Program-made: the position numbers and the translations under genes
Notes under the pieces: generated by a model
Databases searched by the model: none
What the model was told of the DNA's origin: nothing
Seen by the model: only the letters and a program-made list of their open reading frames with translations
Assembly: GCF_003046545.1 (NCBI RefSeq)
Contig: NZ_QAAA01000002.1
Coordinates: 186,001 to 250,000, forward strand
Direction of reading: 5' to 3'
DNA length: 64,000 nt
DNA from: Rhodovulum imhoffii
GTDB taxonomy: Bacteria > Pseudomonadota > Alphaproteobacteria > Rhodobacterales > Rhodobacteraceae
Shown: positions 48,177 through 57,775 of the stretch, in pieces
How positions within the stretch are numbered: position 1 is the first letter of the stretch
Layout: each line of letters begins with the position of its first letter

Positions 48177-48640
48177 TTCTCGGTCTTGGGGACGGGACGC
48201 AATTCGCTGACGAACTTGTCGAAATCGCCGGCTTCCTGAAAGTTCTTGTATACGCTGGCAAAGCGCACATAGGCGACCGTATCGATCCGGGCCAGCGCCT
48301 CCATCACGATCTCACCGATCATATTGCTCGGAATGTCCGTATCCCCGGTGCTTTCCAGACGCCGCACAATGCCGGAAATCATCTGGTCCACGCGCTCCGG
48401 ATCGACCGGGCGTTTCTGCATGGCGATGCGGATCGAACGTTCGAGCTTGTCACGGTCGAAGTCCTCGCGCCGCCCGTTCGACTTGATCACCACGAGGTCA
48501 CGCAACTGCACCCGTTCATAGGTTGTAAAGCGTCCGCTGCAGGCCGGGCAGAACCGACGTCGCCGGATGGCGACATGATCTTCCGCCGGGCGCGAATCCT
48601 TCACCTGCGTGTCGGTATTTCCACAAAAGGGGCAGCGCAT
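48173..48640 (-). CDS. nrdR: Transcriptional repressor NrdR
   Basis: A 155-residue regulator of ribonucleotide reductase genes. The N-terminal zinc ribbon has CPFC at 3-6 and CPAC at 31-34; the ATP-cone domain (about 48-138) includes [23 protein letters not shown]. It senses ATP/dATP and binds NrdR boxes. The ATG overlap with ribD (downstream, 4 bases) indicates one transcript. A perfect DnaA box lies 28 bases upstream of the start. Confidence 0.95.
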   Translation of the reverse strand: MRCPFCGNTDTQVKDSRPAEDHVAIRRRRFCPACSGRFTTYERVQLRDLVVIKSNGRREDFDRDKLERSIRIAMQKRPVDPERVDQMISGIVRRLESTGDTDIPSNMIGEIVMEALARIDTVAYVRFASVYKNFQEAGDFDKFVSELRPVPKTEK

Positions 48641-48667
48641 TGCTTGTTCCTCGGGCCGGCGATATGT

Positions 48668-48676
48668 TTATCCACA
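48668..48676 (+). promoter_or_regulatory. DnaA box upstream of nrdR
   Basis: TTATCCACA, the strict DnaA-box consensus, 28 bases upstream of the nrdR ATG in an otherwise short intergenic stretch. A single box may be chance; in this position it could link nrdR, and so nucleotide supply, to DnaA. Confidence 0.35.
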
Positions 48677-48724
48677 GGCACTATAGGCGAGCCTCTAGGA
48701 TTTGGGTAGTAGGCAATTGCATCT

Positions 48725-49147
48725 CTATATCTGGTGCAGACACAAATGCCCGGCAACCTGCCGCTGATGGGCCGCATAGCGGTGTTCAAACAGGTAGATG
48801 CCTTGCCATGTTCCCAGAACCGGGCACCCCCCGGAAACCGGAATCGACAGCGAAACCGGCAAAAGGGCCGCCTTGATATGGGCCGGCATGTCGTCGGGAC
48901 CTTCCAGCGTATGCCGCAGGTAAGACATTTCCGGTGCATCGGCAGGCGGCACGAGACGCGTGAGGAAGGCGTCAAGATCCCGGCGCACGTCTGGATCGGC
49001 ATTTTCCTGGACAATCAGCGAGCAGGAGGTGTGGCGCACGAAAAGCGTCAGTACTCCATCGCCGTGGCCAGAGGTCCAGCGGCGGATCTCCCCGGTGAAC
49101 TCGTATAGGCCGGGGCCGCGGGTGGGAATGGTAAAGACGGTTTGCAT
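48725..49147 (-). CDS. YjbQ/UPF0047 family protein (secondary thiamine-phosphate synthase type)
   Basis: A 140-residue UPF0047 protein, recognised by LTLFVRHTSCSLIVQENADPDVRRDLDAFL and LGTWQGIYLFEHR. The fold is a trimer with a His-rich site between subunits; E. coli YjbQ shows weak thiamine phosphate synthase activity, but its real role is unclear. The start at 49147 avoids a 25-residue extension that overlaps the upstream gene region. No thiamine gene is near. It lies between nrdR and ubiV on the same strand. Confidence 0.9.
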   Translation of the reverse strand: MQTVFTIPTRGPGLYEFTGEIRRWTSGHGDGVLTLFVRHTSCSLIVQENADPDVRRDLDAFLTRLVPPADAPEMSYLRHTLEGPDDMPAHIKAALLPVSLSIPVSGGCPVLGTWQGIYLFEHRYAAHQRQVAGHLCLHQI

Positions 49148-49202
49148 GGCTCTCACGGAAATAGGGCGCCGAAGCGCCCCATTGAAATAACACAGCGCCG
49201 GG

Positions 49203-50132
49203 TCAGGCGGAAATGGGCTCATTCACCCAGGCATCGCCCGCCTGGCCCCGGTAAAACCCGTTGGCAAAGGGCGCATCGATGCCTAGTTCACGCAGCCTGG
49301 CCTCCCCTTCCTCCACCGTTACACGGCCATGCAGGACATCGTCGAACATCTTCGTCACCGCGACCATGTCACAGGTATGCGGCGTAACGCGGAAATGGGT
49401 AACGCCGATGGATTTCATGTCTTCCATGTCCGCCATCAGGTCGAGATAGCGGTAACTGAGCGTCTGGATCCCGTTGATTGCAAGGAACGGTTCGTCATCC
49501 ATGGTCGAGAGGGTCATCCCATCCAGATCCTCTTCGCAGACGAACTGGCAATTGTCCTTGGTCCGTTCATGGGCACGTGCATGGTAACAGCGCGCAGACA
49601 GAGCCAGGGACGCCCGGCCAAAGACCTGCACCTCCAGCCCGACGCCAAGCGTCTTTGCGCGGCTGCCGAGATTCACGATGGCAGCGCGTGGCAGTTCGGG
49701 CAAAAGGCTGAAATGAGTGGCCCCTTGCCCGGCCAGATAAGCCATGGTTTCTTCGTTGTAGACGTTCAGAAGGCCTCCAATGCGGTGCGGCTTGTTCTTG
49801 AGATAAAGCAGGGCGGCTGTGTTGTTTACCTCAAGATCGCGCCCCTCCTGCTCCGCCCACTCGCGCAGCAGGTTGCGTTCCCGTTTTATGACGACCTCCG
49901 AAAGCGAGCAGAACACCACGTTCTTACCCGCGCGCTCCAGCCGGTCCGCCACCGCGTCGAGATGCTTTTCGAAAAAGGGCGTCCGCTTGGAGCAGATGAC
50001 CTCCCCCAGATAGACGGTGCCTACCGGGCTTTCGTCCGCGATACGGTTGTAGAAATCGAGTTTCATCTCAGTCGGCCAGTGGAACAGATTGGGGCCGAGC
50101 GTCAGTTCTGCAGACATGTCGTTCACCGCCAT
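49203..50132 (-). CDS. ubiV: Ubiquinone biosynthesis protein UbiV (U32 family)
   Basis: A 309-residue U32 peptidase-family protein. Four cysteines, Cys47 (EVICSKR) and Cys182, 195, 199 in ARCYHARAHERTKDNCQFVC, match the spacing of the [4Fe-4S] cluster of UbiV. With UbiU it performs the oxygen-independent hydroxylations of ubiquinone synthesis, needing prephenate in E. coli. The gene starts within the last codons of ubiU (10-base overlap); an ATG 15 bases downstream is an alternative start. FnrL control of the operon is expected (see the box before ubiT). Confidence 0.94.
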   Translation of the reverse strand: MAVNDMSAELTLGPNLFHWPTEMKLDFYNRIADESPVGTVYLGEVICSKRTPFFEKHLDAVADRLERAGKNVVFCSLSEVVIKRERNLLREWAEQEGRDLEVNNTAALLYLKNKPHRIGGLLNVYNEETMAYLAGQGATHFSLLPELPRAAIVNLGSRAKTLGVGLEVQVFGRASLALSARCYHARAHERTKDNCQFVCEEDLDGMTLSTMDDEPFLAINGIQTLSYRYLDLMADMEDMKSIGVTHFRVTPHTCDMVAVTKMFDDVLHGRVTVEEGEARLRELGIDAPFANGFYRGQAGDAWVNEPISA

Positions 50133-51121
50133 TTCTTGGTTTTCAGCGCACCTTCGGTCTGTTTCTGACCCTCTGTCAGGGCGACCAGGTCAGCCAGTTT
50201 TGGCTCTTCACCCGCCATGATCGAGTCGACCGCCTCACGGAAGGCCCCGACGACTTTTTTCACGTAAGCGCGCGAGCGTTGACGCCCCTCAATCTTGAAG
50301 GCATGGACCCCCGCCTTTACCAGGTCCGGCAACATGTTCGAGGCATTGAGGCTGATCGGTTCCTCGAAAGCGTAGTACCCCCCTTCACGACACTGGGCAC
50401 GGTAGCGGCCCTTGCAGATCGTCGGGTAGCCGGCCGTTTCATCGGGCGCAAAGCGGTCGATGGTGTAGCCGCAAAGCTTGGTGGACATGTTGTCGGCCGC
50501 ATCACGTTCGTACTTTACGCAGGCGGCGGGCGAACAGGCACCATCCATGTTGGTGGAGATGCCGGTGACGTAATTTGTCAGGCTGCACCGCCCTTCGACC
50601 ATCAGGCCATGGTTGCCGAAGATGAAGGTCTCCACCTCACAGGGGATTTCCTCGACCAGACCCTTGATCTCGCTGACCGTCATGATTCGTGGCAGCACCA
50701 CGCGTTTCACCCCGAACTCGCGCACGTAATACTCGATCGCTTCGGGCGAAGAGGCCGCCGCCTGCACGGAAAGGTGGATTCGCAGATCCGGGTAGGTACG
50801 GCAAGCATAATCGGCCACGGAAATATCCGCGACGATGATCGCGTCCACGCCGATGCGGGCACAGGTGTCCACGGCCTCTTTCCAAAGGTCGAACTTGCCC
50901 GCGGGCGGAAAGGTGTTCAGCGTTACCAGTACCTTGGTGCCCCGCTCATGCGCGTAGGCAACGGATTTTTCCATTTCCTCCGGCGTGAAATTCAGGCCGG
51001 TGAAGTTGCGGGCGTTGGTCGCGTTCTGAAAACCGCAGTATACAGCGTCCGCGCCCACGTCCACGGCGGTGCGCAGACCGGCAGGCGTGCCTGCCGGGCA
51101 GATCAGTTCTGGCTTGATCAT
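50123..51121 (-). CDS. ubiU: Ubiquinone biosynthesis protein UbiU (U32 family)
   Basis: A 332-residue U32-family protein, partner of UbiV. Cysteines suited to the [4Fe-4S] cluster appear in EGRCSLTNY (about 179), GACSPAACVK (196-201), TKLCGYT (217) and PTICKGRY (236). The N-terminal ELICPAGTPAGLRTAVDVGADAVYCG is the family signature. The UbiU-UbiV complex hydroxylates the quinone ring without O2. It overlaps ubiT by 4 bases and ubiV by 10, so all three are translated as one unit. Confidence 0.95.
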   Translation of the reverse strand: MIKPELICPAGTPAGLRTAVDVGADAVYCGFQNATNARNFTGLNFTPEEMEKSVAYAHERGTKVLVTLNTFPPAGKFDLWKEAVDTCARIGVDAIIVADISVADYACRTYPDLRIHLSVQAAASSPEAIEYYVREFGVKRVVLPRIMTVSEIKGLVEEIPCEVETFIFGNHGLMVEGRCSLTNYVTGISTNMDGACSPAACVKYERDAADNMSTKLCGYTIDRFAPDETAGYPTICKGRYRAQCREGGYYAFEEPISLNASNMLPDLVKAGVHAFKIEGRQRSRAYVKKVVGAFREAVDSIMAGEEPKLADLVALTEGQKQTEGALKTKKWR

Positions 51122-51654
51122 TGGTCAGCCCCTTTCCTCTTCTGTGCGGTCTCGGCGGCACGGCGCAGGGCGTTCAGCGCCATCCGCCCCGGAGCGCCGA
51201 ACATGTCGGCGACGCTTTCGGCGATGGGCTCATCCACATCGTCCAGCGCGTTGCGCAGGCAGACAACGGCTTCGGTATCGCCGGTCACAACCAGATCGCG
51301 CGAGAAGAACAGCGCGTCGCCATCCTGCTCGGCATCCATCAGCGTCAGCAGATCAAGGAACGTGCCCGAGATACAGGCGACATGCGGCAACTGGTTGTTG
51401 CGGCTCACGGCGCGAAAATCCAGCGCATCCGGATCGGGCCGCAGATACAGCATGAACGGCATGTTGACGGGATCGATCAGGAAATAGGCGTGACGGTGCG
51501 GGCCCAGACGGTCAAACATGTCGGGGTTTTCCGCGGCGATCTTCGTCACGATCCGTTTCAGGATCGGCCGAAGTACAAAAAGCGGCAGCGGCGGCGCGAA
51601 AGGAAAGGCGCGGGAGCCGCCGAACGCTCTCTGGGGGGAGGGTTGCGGTGTCAT
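51118..51654 (-). CDS. ubiT: Ubiquinone biosynthesis accessory protein UbiT (SCP2 fold)
   Basis: A 178-residue SCP2 domain protein (about residues 35-150). FDRLGPHRHAYFLIDPVNMPFMLYL and VACISGTFLDLLTLMDAEQDGDALFFSRDLVVTGDTE fit the UbiT/YhbT lipid-carrier family, which binds ubiquinone precursors in the anaerobic pathway. It heads ubiT-ubiU-ubiV. There is no Shine-Dalgarno before the ATG. The FnrL box centre is about 41.5 bases upstream of the ATG, which is where it would be if the start site of transcription were the first base of the start codon. Confidence 0.92.
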   Translation of the reverse strand: MTPQPSPQRAFGGSRAFPFAPPLPLFVLRPILKRIVTKIAAENPDMFDRLGPHRHAYFLIDPVNMPFMLYLRPDPDALDFRAVSRNNQLPHVACISGTFLDLLTLMDAEQDGDALFFSRDLVVTGDTEAVVCLRNALDDVDEPIAESVADMFGAPGRMALNALRRAAETAQKRKGADQ

Positions 51655-51688
51655 GGCAGGTTGGTACCCGGATGTGTGTAAATCCTGA

Positions 51689-51702
51689 TTGACTTACGTC
51701 AA
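51689..51702 (-). promoter_or_regulatory. FnrL (FNR-type) binding site upstream of ubiTUV
   Basis: TTGACTTACGTCAA: two perfect half-sites TTGAC and GTCAA separated by 4 bases, the ideal FnrL consensus. It is 35 bases upstream of the ubiT ATG. FNR control of ubiT/ubiUV is established in E. coli, and an oxygen-independent pathway would be expected to be switched on when O2 is low. Confidence 0.93.
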
Positions 51703-51762
51703 AACAGGTCCGGCCCGCAGGGGCACGAATTGTCACAGGGGGCGGGCCCCAACGGAATTTGA

Positions 51763-52167
51763 TCAGTTGCGGCCCAGATCGAAGTAAAACGGCATGAGAG
51801 AGCGGCAACCCATGCGCGCATGGATAACCCGCAAGCTGAAGCCGGGGCGGCTGAGCGATTTCGAGTAGCCGCGCGGCCCCTCGGGCTCCTCCATCGACAG
51901 GACCGAGAAAAGCACCCCTTCGTTGTCGCGCGGGGCGGCAAGGTAGATACGCTCACCGGGGCCAAGGTCCAGCTCATCTTTGGCATAATCTCCTGCCGCG
52001 CACCAGTACTCGGTCGGGCCATAGCCGGGCTTGACCAGCACCCGGAACTGCCCCGCAATCCCCGTGTCACGCTGGATTCGGGCGCCGTGCCATGTCACGT
52101 AATCCCAGCGCGCGGGCTGCGGCGCGGCACAGGCAGAGAGAAGCAAAACAAGCGACAACACCCTCAT
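51763..52167 (-). CDS. Small predicted lipoprotein
   Basis: A 134-residue lipoprotein: signal MRVLSLVLLLSAC-A with the lipobox LSAC, mature from Cys13. The mature part contains YWCAAGDYAKDELDLGPGERIYLAAPRD and ends with RMGCRSLMPFYFDLGRN; the two further cysteines could form a disulfide. I do not recognise the family beyond a general resemblance to small envelope lipoproteins of Rhodobacterales. It sits between ubiT and rpoD on the same strand, 42 bases after rpoD's stop. It could be transcribed with rpoD. Confidence 0.72.
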   Translation of the reverse strand: MRVLSLVLLLSACAAPQPARWDYVTWHGARIQRDTGIAGQFRVLVKPGYGPTEYWCAAGDYAKDELDLGPGERIYLAAPRDNEGVLFSVLSMEEPEGPRGYSKSLSRPGFSLRVIHARMGCRSLMPFYFDLGRN

Positions 52168-52209
52168 GTTCCTAAAAACGGGGCACTGCCCCGCCCCCCT
52201 TCATACTGA

Positions 52210-54195
52210 CTACTGATCCAGGAAACTGCGCAGTTTCCGCGAGCGGCTGGGATGCTTGAGTTTGCGCAGGGCCTTGGCTTCGATCTGGCGAATACGCTCG
52301 CGTGTGACGCTGAACTGCTGGCCGACTTCTTCCAGCGTATGGTCGGTGTTCATGCCAATACCGAAACGCATGCGCAGCACACGTTCCTCCCGAGGGGTGA
52401 GGCTGGCCAGAACGCGCGTCGTGGTTTCCTTCAGGTTGTCCTGAATGGCACTGTCCAGCGGCAGGATGGCGTTCTTGTCCTCGATGAAATCGCCCAGCTG
52501 GCTGTCTTCCTCATCCCCGATCGGGGTTTCAAGAGAAATCGGTTCCTTGGCGATCTTCATCACCTTTCGGACTTTCTCCAGTGGCATTTGCAGCTTGGCG
52601 GCCAACTCTTCGGGGGTGGGCTCACGACCGATCTCATGCAGCATCTGACGACCGGTGCGCACAAGCTTGTTGATCGTCTCGATCATGTGGACGGGAATGC
52701 GTATCGTACGCGCCTGATCGGCGATGGACCGGGTGATCGCCTGCCGGATCCACCACGTCGCGTAGGTACTGAACTTGTACCCCCGGCGGTATTCGAATTT
52801 GTCCACCGCCTTCATCAGGCCGATATTGCCTTCCTGAATCAGGTCGAGGAACTGCAAACCCCGGTTGGTGTATTTCTTGGCAATCGAAATCACCAGGCGC
52901 AGGTTCGCCTCAACCATTTCCTTCTTGGCCTGCCGGGCTTCCTTTTCCCCCTTCTGGACCTGCTGAACGATGCGGCGAAACTCGGAAATATCCACACCGA
53001 CATACTGGCCGACCTGCGCCATCTCGGCCCGCAGAGCTTCAACCTTGTCGCCGGAACGGTCCACCAGCGCCTGCCAGCCACGGCCGGATTTCCGGCCCAT
53101 CCGCTCCATCCAGCTCGGGTCAAGCTCCGAGTCGCGATAGGCTTCGATGAATTCGCGCCGATTGATGCGCGCCTGATCGGCGAGTTTGACCATGTTGCTG
53201 TCGATCGACATGATCTTGCGGTTGATACCGTAAAGCTGATCGACCAACGCCTCGATCCGGTTGTTGTGCAGGTGCAGCCCGTTTACCAGCTCCACGATCT
53301 CCGAGCGCAGTTTCTGGTAATCGGCCTCGGCGGAATCGCTGAACGCGCCGGTTTCGCCGAGAGTCGCGGACATGCGCAGGTCCTGCATTTGCGACAGCTT
53401 CGCGTAATCTTCGGCGATCTGGTCCAACGTTTCCAGGACACGCGGCTTGAGCGCCGCCTCCATCGCCGCAAGCGACATGTTGGCCTGCTCGTCGTCGTCG
53501 TCGTCGTCGTCGTTGCGAATCGGGTTCCCGTCGGCATCCAGTTCGGGCTGCTCTTCCTTCTGGCGGCGCGGACTGGCGGCTTCCACCTCCAACCCCTCGA
53601 CGACAGGGGCGTCTTCATCTTCGTCCATCGCGGTCCCGAAGGTCGCGTCAAGATCGATCACGTCGCGCAGCAGGATGTCTTCGTTGAGAAGTTCGTCCCG
53701 CCAGATGGTGATGGCCTGAAAGGTCAGCGGGCTTTCACACAGCCCGGCGATCATGGTGTTGCGCCCGGCCTCGATCCGCTTGGCAATGGCAATCTCACCC
53801 TCGCGGGACAAAAGCTCCACCGACCCCATTTCGCGCAGGTACATACGCACCGGATCGTCGGTACGGTCCAGCGTTTCGGATTGGGTCTGGGCAACGGCGA
53901 CCTCGCGCGACGTGGAGGCCGCCACGACGTCCTTGGATTTTTCCTCGCTGTCCTCGGCGTCGTCCTCGGCTTCGATGACGTTGATGCCCATCTCCGAAAG
54001 CATCGACATCACATCCTCGATCTGCTCCGACGAAACCTGTTCCGGCGGCAAAACCTGATTGAGCTGGTCATAGGTGATGTAGCCTCGCTCCTTGGCCTCG
54101 GCGATCATCTTCTTGACCGCGGCCTGGCTCATGTCGAGGGTGAGTTCCGGTTCCTGCTCTTCAGATTTTCGGTCGTCGGTGTCTTTTGCGGCCAT
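52210..54195 (-). CDS. rpoD: RNA polymerase primary sigma factor (sigma-70)
   Basis: A 661-residue housekeeping sigma factor. Region 1.1 (about 15-95) is followed by 1.2 ([31 protein letters not shown]), a non-conserved insert, and regions 2-4: [36 protein letters not shown] (2.3/2.4), HMIETINKL (3), and the 4.2 helix-turn-helix near [38 protein letters not shown] run of seven Asp (GTC repeat on the plus strand) interrupts the insert near residue 228-234. AAGGAG stands 7 bases before the ATG. dnaG precedes it, the classic macromolecular synthesis arrangement (rpsU absent here). Confidence 0.98.
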   Translation of the reverse strand: MAAKDTDDRKSEEQEPELTLDMSQAAVKKMIAEAKERGYITYDQLNQVLPPEQVSSEQIEDVMSMLSEMGINVIEAEDDAEDSEEKSKDVVAASTSREVAVAQTQSETLDRTDDPVRMYLREMGSVELLSREGEIAIAKRIEAGRNTMIAGLCESPLTFQAITIWRDELLNEDILLRDVIDLDATFGTAMDEDEDAPVVEGLEVEAASPRRQKEEQPELDADGNPIRNDDDDDDDEQANMSLAAMEAALKPRVLETLDQIAEDYAKLSQMQDLRMSATLGETGAFSDSAEADYQKLRSEIVELVNGLHLHNNRIEALVDQLYGINRKIMSIDSNMVKLADQARINRREFIEAYRDSELDPSWMERMGRKSGRGWQALVDRSGDKVEALRAEMAQVGQYVGVDISEFRRIVQQVQKGEKEARQAKKEMVEANLRLVISIAKKYTNRGLQFLDLIQEGNIGLMKAVDKFEYRRGYKFSTYATWWIRQAITRSIADQARTIRIPVHMIETINKLVRTGRQMLHEIGREPTPEELAAKLQMPLEKVRKVMKIAKEPISLETPIGDEEDSQLGDFIEDKNAILPLDSAIQDNLKETTTRVLASLTPREERVLRMRFGIGMNTDHTLEEVGQQFSVTRERIRQIEAKALRKLKHPSRSRKLRSFLDQ

Positions 54196-54315
54196 TCCTT
54201 ACTCCTTGCGCGGGAGGGTGATTCGGACAGGGCGGTGATCCGAATCAATAGCGCGAATCGCGCCGGTGCACACCCGTTTACCCTTAATTTTCTTACCTGA
54301 ACATCTTTGTACCGT

Positions 54316-56253
54316 TCAGGGGCGCTGCCGCGCCTTGTCATATCGAATCTGAGCGACAAGCCGGTCGAACGCCTCACGTTCCCCGCGGTCAACCTGAGCA
54401 CCGTTCGGGGCGACATCAAAATCCCCCCTGTTTTCGGTTTTCACGCGCCCGGCGGTGTTGCGCGCCTGTGCGGCCTGCCCTAACCGCCATGTCAGCCCTT
54501 CATCGGCCAGCCCCTCCATATCTTCCATCGCTTCGGCGATTTCACGCGCCGCACCGCGGTTGGCCGCCAGCTTGGCCAATTCTTCGGCCAGGCAGAGCCG
54601 CGCCTTCTCATCGTCGTCGGGATGACGGATCGGCGGAGCAATCTGCACATGGCCAGACGCAAATAGCTTTTCAAGAGGCCCTGCCCCCAGACGCGCCTCC
54701 AGCCGGCTACGCAGGACAGCGGGGTCGCTCTCCCCCAGGCAGGTCAGGAGTTCCGCCTGGAGGCGCGCATGGTAGGGCACCCGGAACTCCAGCCGTTCCA
54801 GTTCAGCCTCGAAACTCAGGATCAAGGCCGGATGGGTGATCAGCGTGGCAAGAATCACCGCTTCACGCAGGTCTTCCCCGAACTGCGCCGACGCCGCGAC
54901 CAGTGCCGAGTTGCGCGTGCCGGGCCGCGGCGCGCCGGGAACGCGCCCTTTGCCGCGCGGCGTCCACTCCGGACGGAACAATGCCCGGCGCAGGCGGTTC
55001 AACTCCTCCCCGTAGTGGCGCCGGATTGCCGGATCCTTGATACGAGCCACCGCCTTGCGCAGGTCACGCTCCAGCGCGGCCTTGCGCTCCGGGCTGTCGA
55101 GGTTGCGGCCTTCGGTTTCCCGCTGCCACAGCAGGGTCACCATTGGCACCGCGGCGTCCAGCATCTTCTGCATCGCCCCCGCCCCACCCGCGCGGATCAG
55201 GTCATCGGGGTCCTGCCCCGGCGGCATCAGGGCAAAGCGCAGGGACTGGCCGGCCTCCAGCAGCGGCAGCGCCAGGTCGATCACCCGCCGCGCCGCGCCA
55301 ACCCCGGCCTTGTCGCCATCCAGCGCCACGACGGGCTCGGGCGCGATGCGCCACAACAGGCGTAACTGATCCTCGGTGATCGCAGTCCCGAGCGGGGCGA
55401 CCGCGCCGGTAAATCCGGCCTCCGACAGGGCGATGACATCCATGTACCCTTCGGCCACGATCAGTGGCTGGCCGCGCCCGACGGCCTCCCGCGCGGGGGC
55501 GTGATTGAAAAGGGAGCGCCCCTTGGCGAACAGGTCGGTTTCCGGAGAGTTGAGGTATTTCGCGTTGTCCGACGGGTCCATCGCCCGCCCGCCAAAGGCG
55601 ATCACACGACCGCGCCCGTCACGGATGGGGAAGATAATACGGTTGCGGAACACGTCATACGGCTGGCGGCCCTTGTCCGATTCCCGCGCCAGCCCGGCAG
55701 CGAGACTCATCTCCGGCTTCGTGCCGGCATTGGTCAGGTGATCCCACAGGTTCTGCCAGCCGGGTGGGGCAAAGCCGATCTCCCACCGCTCCAGCGCCGC
55801 ATCGGAAAGGCCCCGGCCCTCCAGATAGGCGCGCGCCCCGGCCCCGGCCCCGCTCCGCAGTTGCATGCGAAAGAACCGCAGAGCCATCTCCATGACCAGC
55901 ATCAGTTCCGTACGCCGGTCGGCCTTTTCCCGGGCCCCCGGATCGCGCGCGGGCATCTGCATCCCCGCCTCGGCGGCGAGAATCTCCACGGCGCCCATGA
56001 AATCGACATTCTCGGTTTCGCGCACAAAGCCGATCGCATCGCCTTTCGCATGGCACCCGAAACAGTAGTAGTAGCCCTTTCGGTCGTCGACGTGGAAACT
56101 CGCGGTCTTTTCCTGATGAAACGGGCACGGGGCCCACATATCGCCCCTGGCCTGGTTGGACTTGCGCATGTCCCAAATGACCTTTCGCCCCACCACCTGC
56201 GCGATGGAGACCCGGCTGCGCAATTCTTCAAGAAACCCCGGAGGCAAACTCAT
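54316..56253 (-). CDS. dnaG: DNA primase
   Basis: A 645-residue primase. The N-terminal CHC2 zinc domain has CPFHQEKTASFHV and YYYCFGCHAKGDA; the TOPRIM domain includes VAEGYMDVIALSEAGF and VVALDGDKAG; the C-terminal domain (about 480-600) should bind DnaB. It makes RNA primers for the lagging strand. The start is the ATG at 56253; there is a TTG 9 bases upstream. The leader contains TATAGTAT just before it, a possible -10 element. rpoD follows on the same strand after 120 bases. Confidence 0.97.
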   Translation of the reverse strand: MSLPPGFLEELRSRVSIAQVVGRKVIWDMRKSNQARGDMWAPCPFHQEKTASFHVDDRKGYYYCFGCHAKGDAIGFVRETENVDFMGAVEILAAEAGMQMPARDPGAREKADRRTELMLVMEMALRFFRMQLRSGAGAGARAYLEGRGLSDAALERWEIGFAPPGWQNLWDHLTNAGTKPEMSLAAGLARESDKGRQPYDVFRNRIIFPIRDGRGRVIAFGGRAMDPSDNAKYLNSPETDLFAKGRSLFNHAPAREAVGRGQPLIVAEGYMDVIALSEAGFTGAVAPLGTAITEDQLRLLWRIAPEPVVALDGDKAGVGAARRVIDLALPLLEAGQSLRFALMPPGQDPDDLIRAGGAGAMQKMLDAAVPMVTLLWQRETEGRNLDSPERKAALERDLRKAVARIKDPAIRRHYGEELNRLRRALFRPEWTPRGKGRVPGAPRPGTRNSALVAASAQFGEDLREAVILATLITHPALILSFEAELERLEFRVPYHARLQAELLTCLGESDPAVLRSRLEARLGAGPLEKLFASGHVQIAPPIRHPDDDEKARLCLAEELAKLAANRGAAREIAEAMEDMEGLADEGLTWRLGQAAQARNTAGRVKTENRGDFDVAPNGAQVDRGEREAFDRLVAQIRYDKARQRP

Positions 56254-56344
56254 GGCGGTCAATATACTATAATCCAGCCGCCATGACAGCGGAGCGTGTC
56301 ACCAAGCGCACCGGACAGGGCGCCTGGCACATCTCGGGAACGGA

Positions 56345-57775
56345 TCAAAGCCCTTTCGCGCTATACCCATCTGCAACCCGTCCGATGGCAACCAGATAGG
56401 CGGCCATCCGCAGGTCGGGCACGTCCTCACGGCTTTCCCAGATTTCACGGATTGCCTGGTAGGAGGTCCGCATCGTGTCATCCAGCCCCGAACGCACAAG
56501 TTCCAACTCATCCGCGCCACGCAGGTATCTCTCCTTGAAGTTGGGCGAAAGCGTCCATCCGATGCCGGTGTCGGCGGAAAGACGTTCCAGTTCATCCACG
56601 ACAAGCTGGTGACGGGCTTCTTCCTGCCGGCGCTGCATGCGGCCGAACCGGATGTGGCTGAGGTTCTTTACCCATTCGAAATAGGATACCGTCACACCCC
56701 CTGCGTTGGCGTAAAGATCCGGGATGATGACCGTTCCCTTTTCCTGCAGGATCCGGTCGGCCCCTGCGGTCACGGGCCCGTTCGCGGCTTCTATGATCAA
56801 AGGAGCCTTGATGCGCGCGGCGTTCTCTTCGTTGATGACACCCTCCAGCGCGGCGGGAACAAGGATATCGCAGTCGTCCTCCAGCACCACGGACCCGTTG
56901 CCGACGAACTCGCCCTCCGGGCACCCCTGGACGCCGCCATGGTCAACGATCCAGTCCCGCACCGCGGGGACATTCATCCCCAGCGGATTCACCAGGGCGC
57001 CATCGCGCTCTATAATACCGGTGACACGCGCGCCGTCTTCCTGCGAAAGGAACAGCGCCGCGTGGAATCCCACGTTGCCAAGCCCCTGCACGATCACACG
57101 CTTGCCATCGAGCATCCCGGACAGGCCCGCCTTGGCGACATCTTCAGGGTGGCGGAAAAACTCCCGCAGAGCATATTGTACACCGCGACCGGTGGCCTCG
57201 ACCCGCCCCGCAATACCTCCCGCGTTGATCGGTTTGCCCGTGACGCACGCGGTCGCGTTGATATCGGTTGTGTTCATGCGCAGGTACTGATCGGCAATCC
57301 ACTCCATTTCACGCGGGCCGGTTCCCATATCGGGGGCAGGCACGTTCTGGGCCGGGTTGATCAGATCGCGCTTGATCAGTTCATAAGCGAAGCGACGGGT
57401 GATCATCTCCAGTTCGCTTTCCTCCCAGGCGCGCGGATCGATGCACAACCCCCCCTTGGATCCCCCGAACGGGGCTTCGACCAAAGCACATTTGTAGGTC
57501 ATCAACGCCGCCAGGGCTTCCACTTCATCCTGGTTCACGGCGGTGGCATAGCGGATGCCGCCCTTGACGGGTTCGCGATGCTCGGAATGGACGGAACGGT
57601 AACCGACAAAGGTTTCCAGCTTGCCCCGCAGGCGCACCCCGAACCGAACTGTGTAGGTGGAGTTGCACACCCGGATCTTCTCGGCCAGACCCGGAGGAAG
57701 GTCCATCGCCGCAACGGCGCGGTTGAACATGAAATCTACGGATTCACGGAAACTGGATTCGCGGCGCTCAGGCAT
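56345..57775 (-). CDS. Glu/Leu/Phe/Val dehydrogenase (glutamate dehydrogenase)
   Basis: A 476-residue dehydrogenase. HREPVKGGIRYA contains the substrate-binding Lys region, EAPFGGSKGGLCIDPR the catalytic Lys, and VIVQGLGNVGFHAAL the dinucleotide-binding motif. By length and block spacing it is a glutamate dehydrogenase, probably NAD-dependent and linking 2-oxoglutarate with glutamate; the amino acid specificity within the family cannot be fixed. GAGAGGG precedes the ATG at 57775. It is a single gene upstream of dnaG. Confidence 0.92.
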   Translation of the reverse strand: MPERRESSFRESVDFMFNRAVAAMDLPPGLAEKIRVCNSTYTVRFGVRLRGKLETFVGYRSVHSEHREPVKGGIRYATAVNQDEVEALAALMTYKCALVEAPFGGSKGGLCIDPRAWEESELEMITRRFAYELIKRDLINPAQNVPAPDMGTGPREMEWIADQYLRMNTTDINATACVTGKPINAGGIAGRVEATGRGVQYALREFFRHPEDVAKAGLSGMLDGKRVIVQGLGNVGFHAALFLSQEDGARVTGIIERDGALVNPLGMNVPAVRDWIVDHGGVQGCPEGEFVGNGSVVLEDDCDILVPAALEGVINEENAARIKAPLIIEAANGPVTAGADRILQEKGTVIIPDLYANAGGVTVSYFEWVKNLSHIRFGRMQRRQEEARHQLVVDELERLSADTGIGWTLSPNFKERYLRGADELELVRSGLDDTMRTSYQAIREIWESREDVPDLRMAAYLVAIGRVADGYSAKGL

